This document shows, one piece after another, positions 63,285 through 64,000 of a DNA stretch of 64,000 nt. The notes under the pieces are model-generated. The model made no database searches, was not told the origin of the DNA, and saw nothing but the letters and a program-made list of their open reading frames with translations. This DNA is from Boothiomyces macroporosus (lineage: Eukaryota > Chytridiomycota > Chytridiomycetes > Rhizophydiales > Terramycetaceae). Numbering within the stretch: the stretch's first letter is position 1; each line of letters starts with the position of its first letter. Both the position numbers and the translations under genes were made by a program. Where the stretch lies: assembly GCA_027604185.1 (NCBI GenBank), contig JADGKB010000032.1:1-64000 (forward strand), given 5' to 3'.

Positions 63285-64000
63285 TTAATTTTGTTCATCA
63301 TCATTCAGATTAGGGTCCGTAGCCATGTATTGGTATGGCCATTCATCAATTTGTTGTATAACAAAGTTGTGTAAAACAAGAGTACAAGCAACCCAGTTTA
63401 AGATAGGGGGAATATCTTTGTTAGTGATTATTTGTTGACGTAATCCACGAAGAGACTGCCAGCGTTCCTTCAGAATGCCATTTGTATGTTCTATCCACAC
63501 TCGTGCGGATGATAGATGTTCATTGAAGTACGTATTATCTTCAGAGCTTGCTTCAGGGTTTTTGTAAGGGGTAAGCAGCCTTCCAGTTAACCTATAAGCA
63601 GCATCACCAAGAAGGATTTAATTATTTGAGAAATATTTATCTGGATTGGTGTAAACATCACTATGACAGAAGACAGTTGAATCAGATACTGATGCAGGCC
63701 AACCTAATTGATAGTAAATGATTTTCTTTTTTTCATTACAGATTAGTTGAACATTAAAGCCCTTGGTAGTTTTTCTGCTGGCATAAACAGCTCCATATTC
63801 CTTTGGTGTGTATGTTAAAACGGCTATTGTACCATCAATTATCCCAATTATACCAGGGATGCCAACTTTGTCATAGAAAAATTCACTGGTTGATTTCCTT
63901 TCTTCAACTGATGGCCATTTAATGAATTTCATTTCAACAGAGAGTAGAGCTTCAACCACCCTCTTTGTGTATAAAAAAACAGTGCCTTCTCCAACTCCAA
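63285..64000 (-). pseudogene. PIF/Harbinger-type transposase (DDE_Tnp_4) with an in-frame stop, runs off right edge
   Basis: The minus-strand frame enters from beyond 64000 (GVGEGTVFLYTKRVVEALLS) and reads GIPGIIGIIDGTIAVLTYTP, YASRKTTKGFNVQLIC, QLGWPASVSDSTVF and DKYFSNN. A TAA at 63618-63620 follows, and without frame change come ILLGDAAYRLTGRLLTPYKN, EHLSSARVWIEHTNGILKER and TLVLHNFVIQQIDEW, ending at 63285. The three DDE residues are present: Asp in IDGT, Asp in GDAAY and Glu in RVWIEH. Only one nonsense codon breaks it, so inactivation looks recent, or it is a sequence error. Terminal repeats were not found in the part of the element that is visible. Confidence 0.85.

Noticed and set aside
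1..64000. tRNA, rRNA or CRISPR features
   Set aside because: I looked for tRNA B-box-like sequences, rRNA-like blocks and regularly spaced repeats, and found none that hold up.

Overview
The window is AT-rich eukaryotic nuclear DNA, most likely from a fungus. The fungal signs are two Duc1/DUF1769 proteins, a Mug70-type CBS-PB1 protein, Rvs161, Vps55 and Vps68, and a group of small secreted proteins. I cannot place it more precisely. Genes are packed tightly on both strands, often 10-65 bp apart. Almost every gene is split by extremely short introns. I resolved 83 of them by restoring conserved protein sequence across each junction, and all are 19-23 nt long. They usually start GTA and end in a TTAAT/CTAAY-type branch-like motif a few bases before AG. 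All fifteen 21-nt introns hold an in-frame stop. Gene coordinates below run from start codon to stop codon, and exon joins are given in the evidence. Starts were placed on ATG.

Region 1-15 kb: an alpha-arrestin fragment, a Pif1-like helicase with decayed motor motifs, RPC25, two tandem Duc1-family genes, an F-box-like gene and MED13. Five small secreted helical proteins of one family are scattered among them, each behind a good TATA box. Region 15-31 kb: RVS161, STE14 with a long N-terminal extension, NAMPT, VPS68 and VPS55 (partners in one endosomal complex), two tandem Mpv17-family genes, a nucleostemin-like protein, a TPMT-family methyltransferase with an in-frame stop, DPB4, ARPC5, two mitochondrial ribosomal proteins, an NPEPL1-type aminopeptidase and a MARK/Kin1-like kinase.

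Region 31-59.5 kb: an anoctamin, two F-box genes, an IBTK-like RCC1/BTB protein, a chromate transporter, MTM1, a kinesin-8, ATP11, KGD1, GPI16, RSM10, RRP12 and the CBS-PB1 gene. This is a housekeeping block with strong mitochondrial content (ATP11, KGD1, MTM1, RSM10) and ribosome-biogenesis content (RRP12, with GNL3 and RPC25 upstream).

Region 59.5-64 kb is different. It is gene-poor and AT-rich, with broken reading frames, a 74-bp tandem repeat, a dispersed repeat, one intact secreted cysteine-containing protein gene and a PIF/Harbinger-type transposase with an in-frame stop that runs off the right edge. No tRNA, rRNA or CRISPR array was seen.
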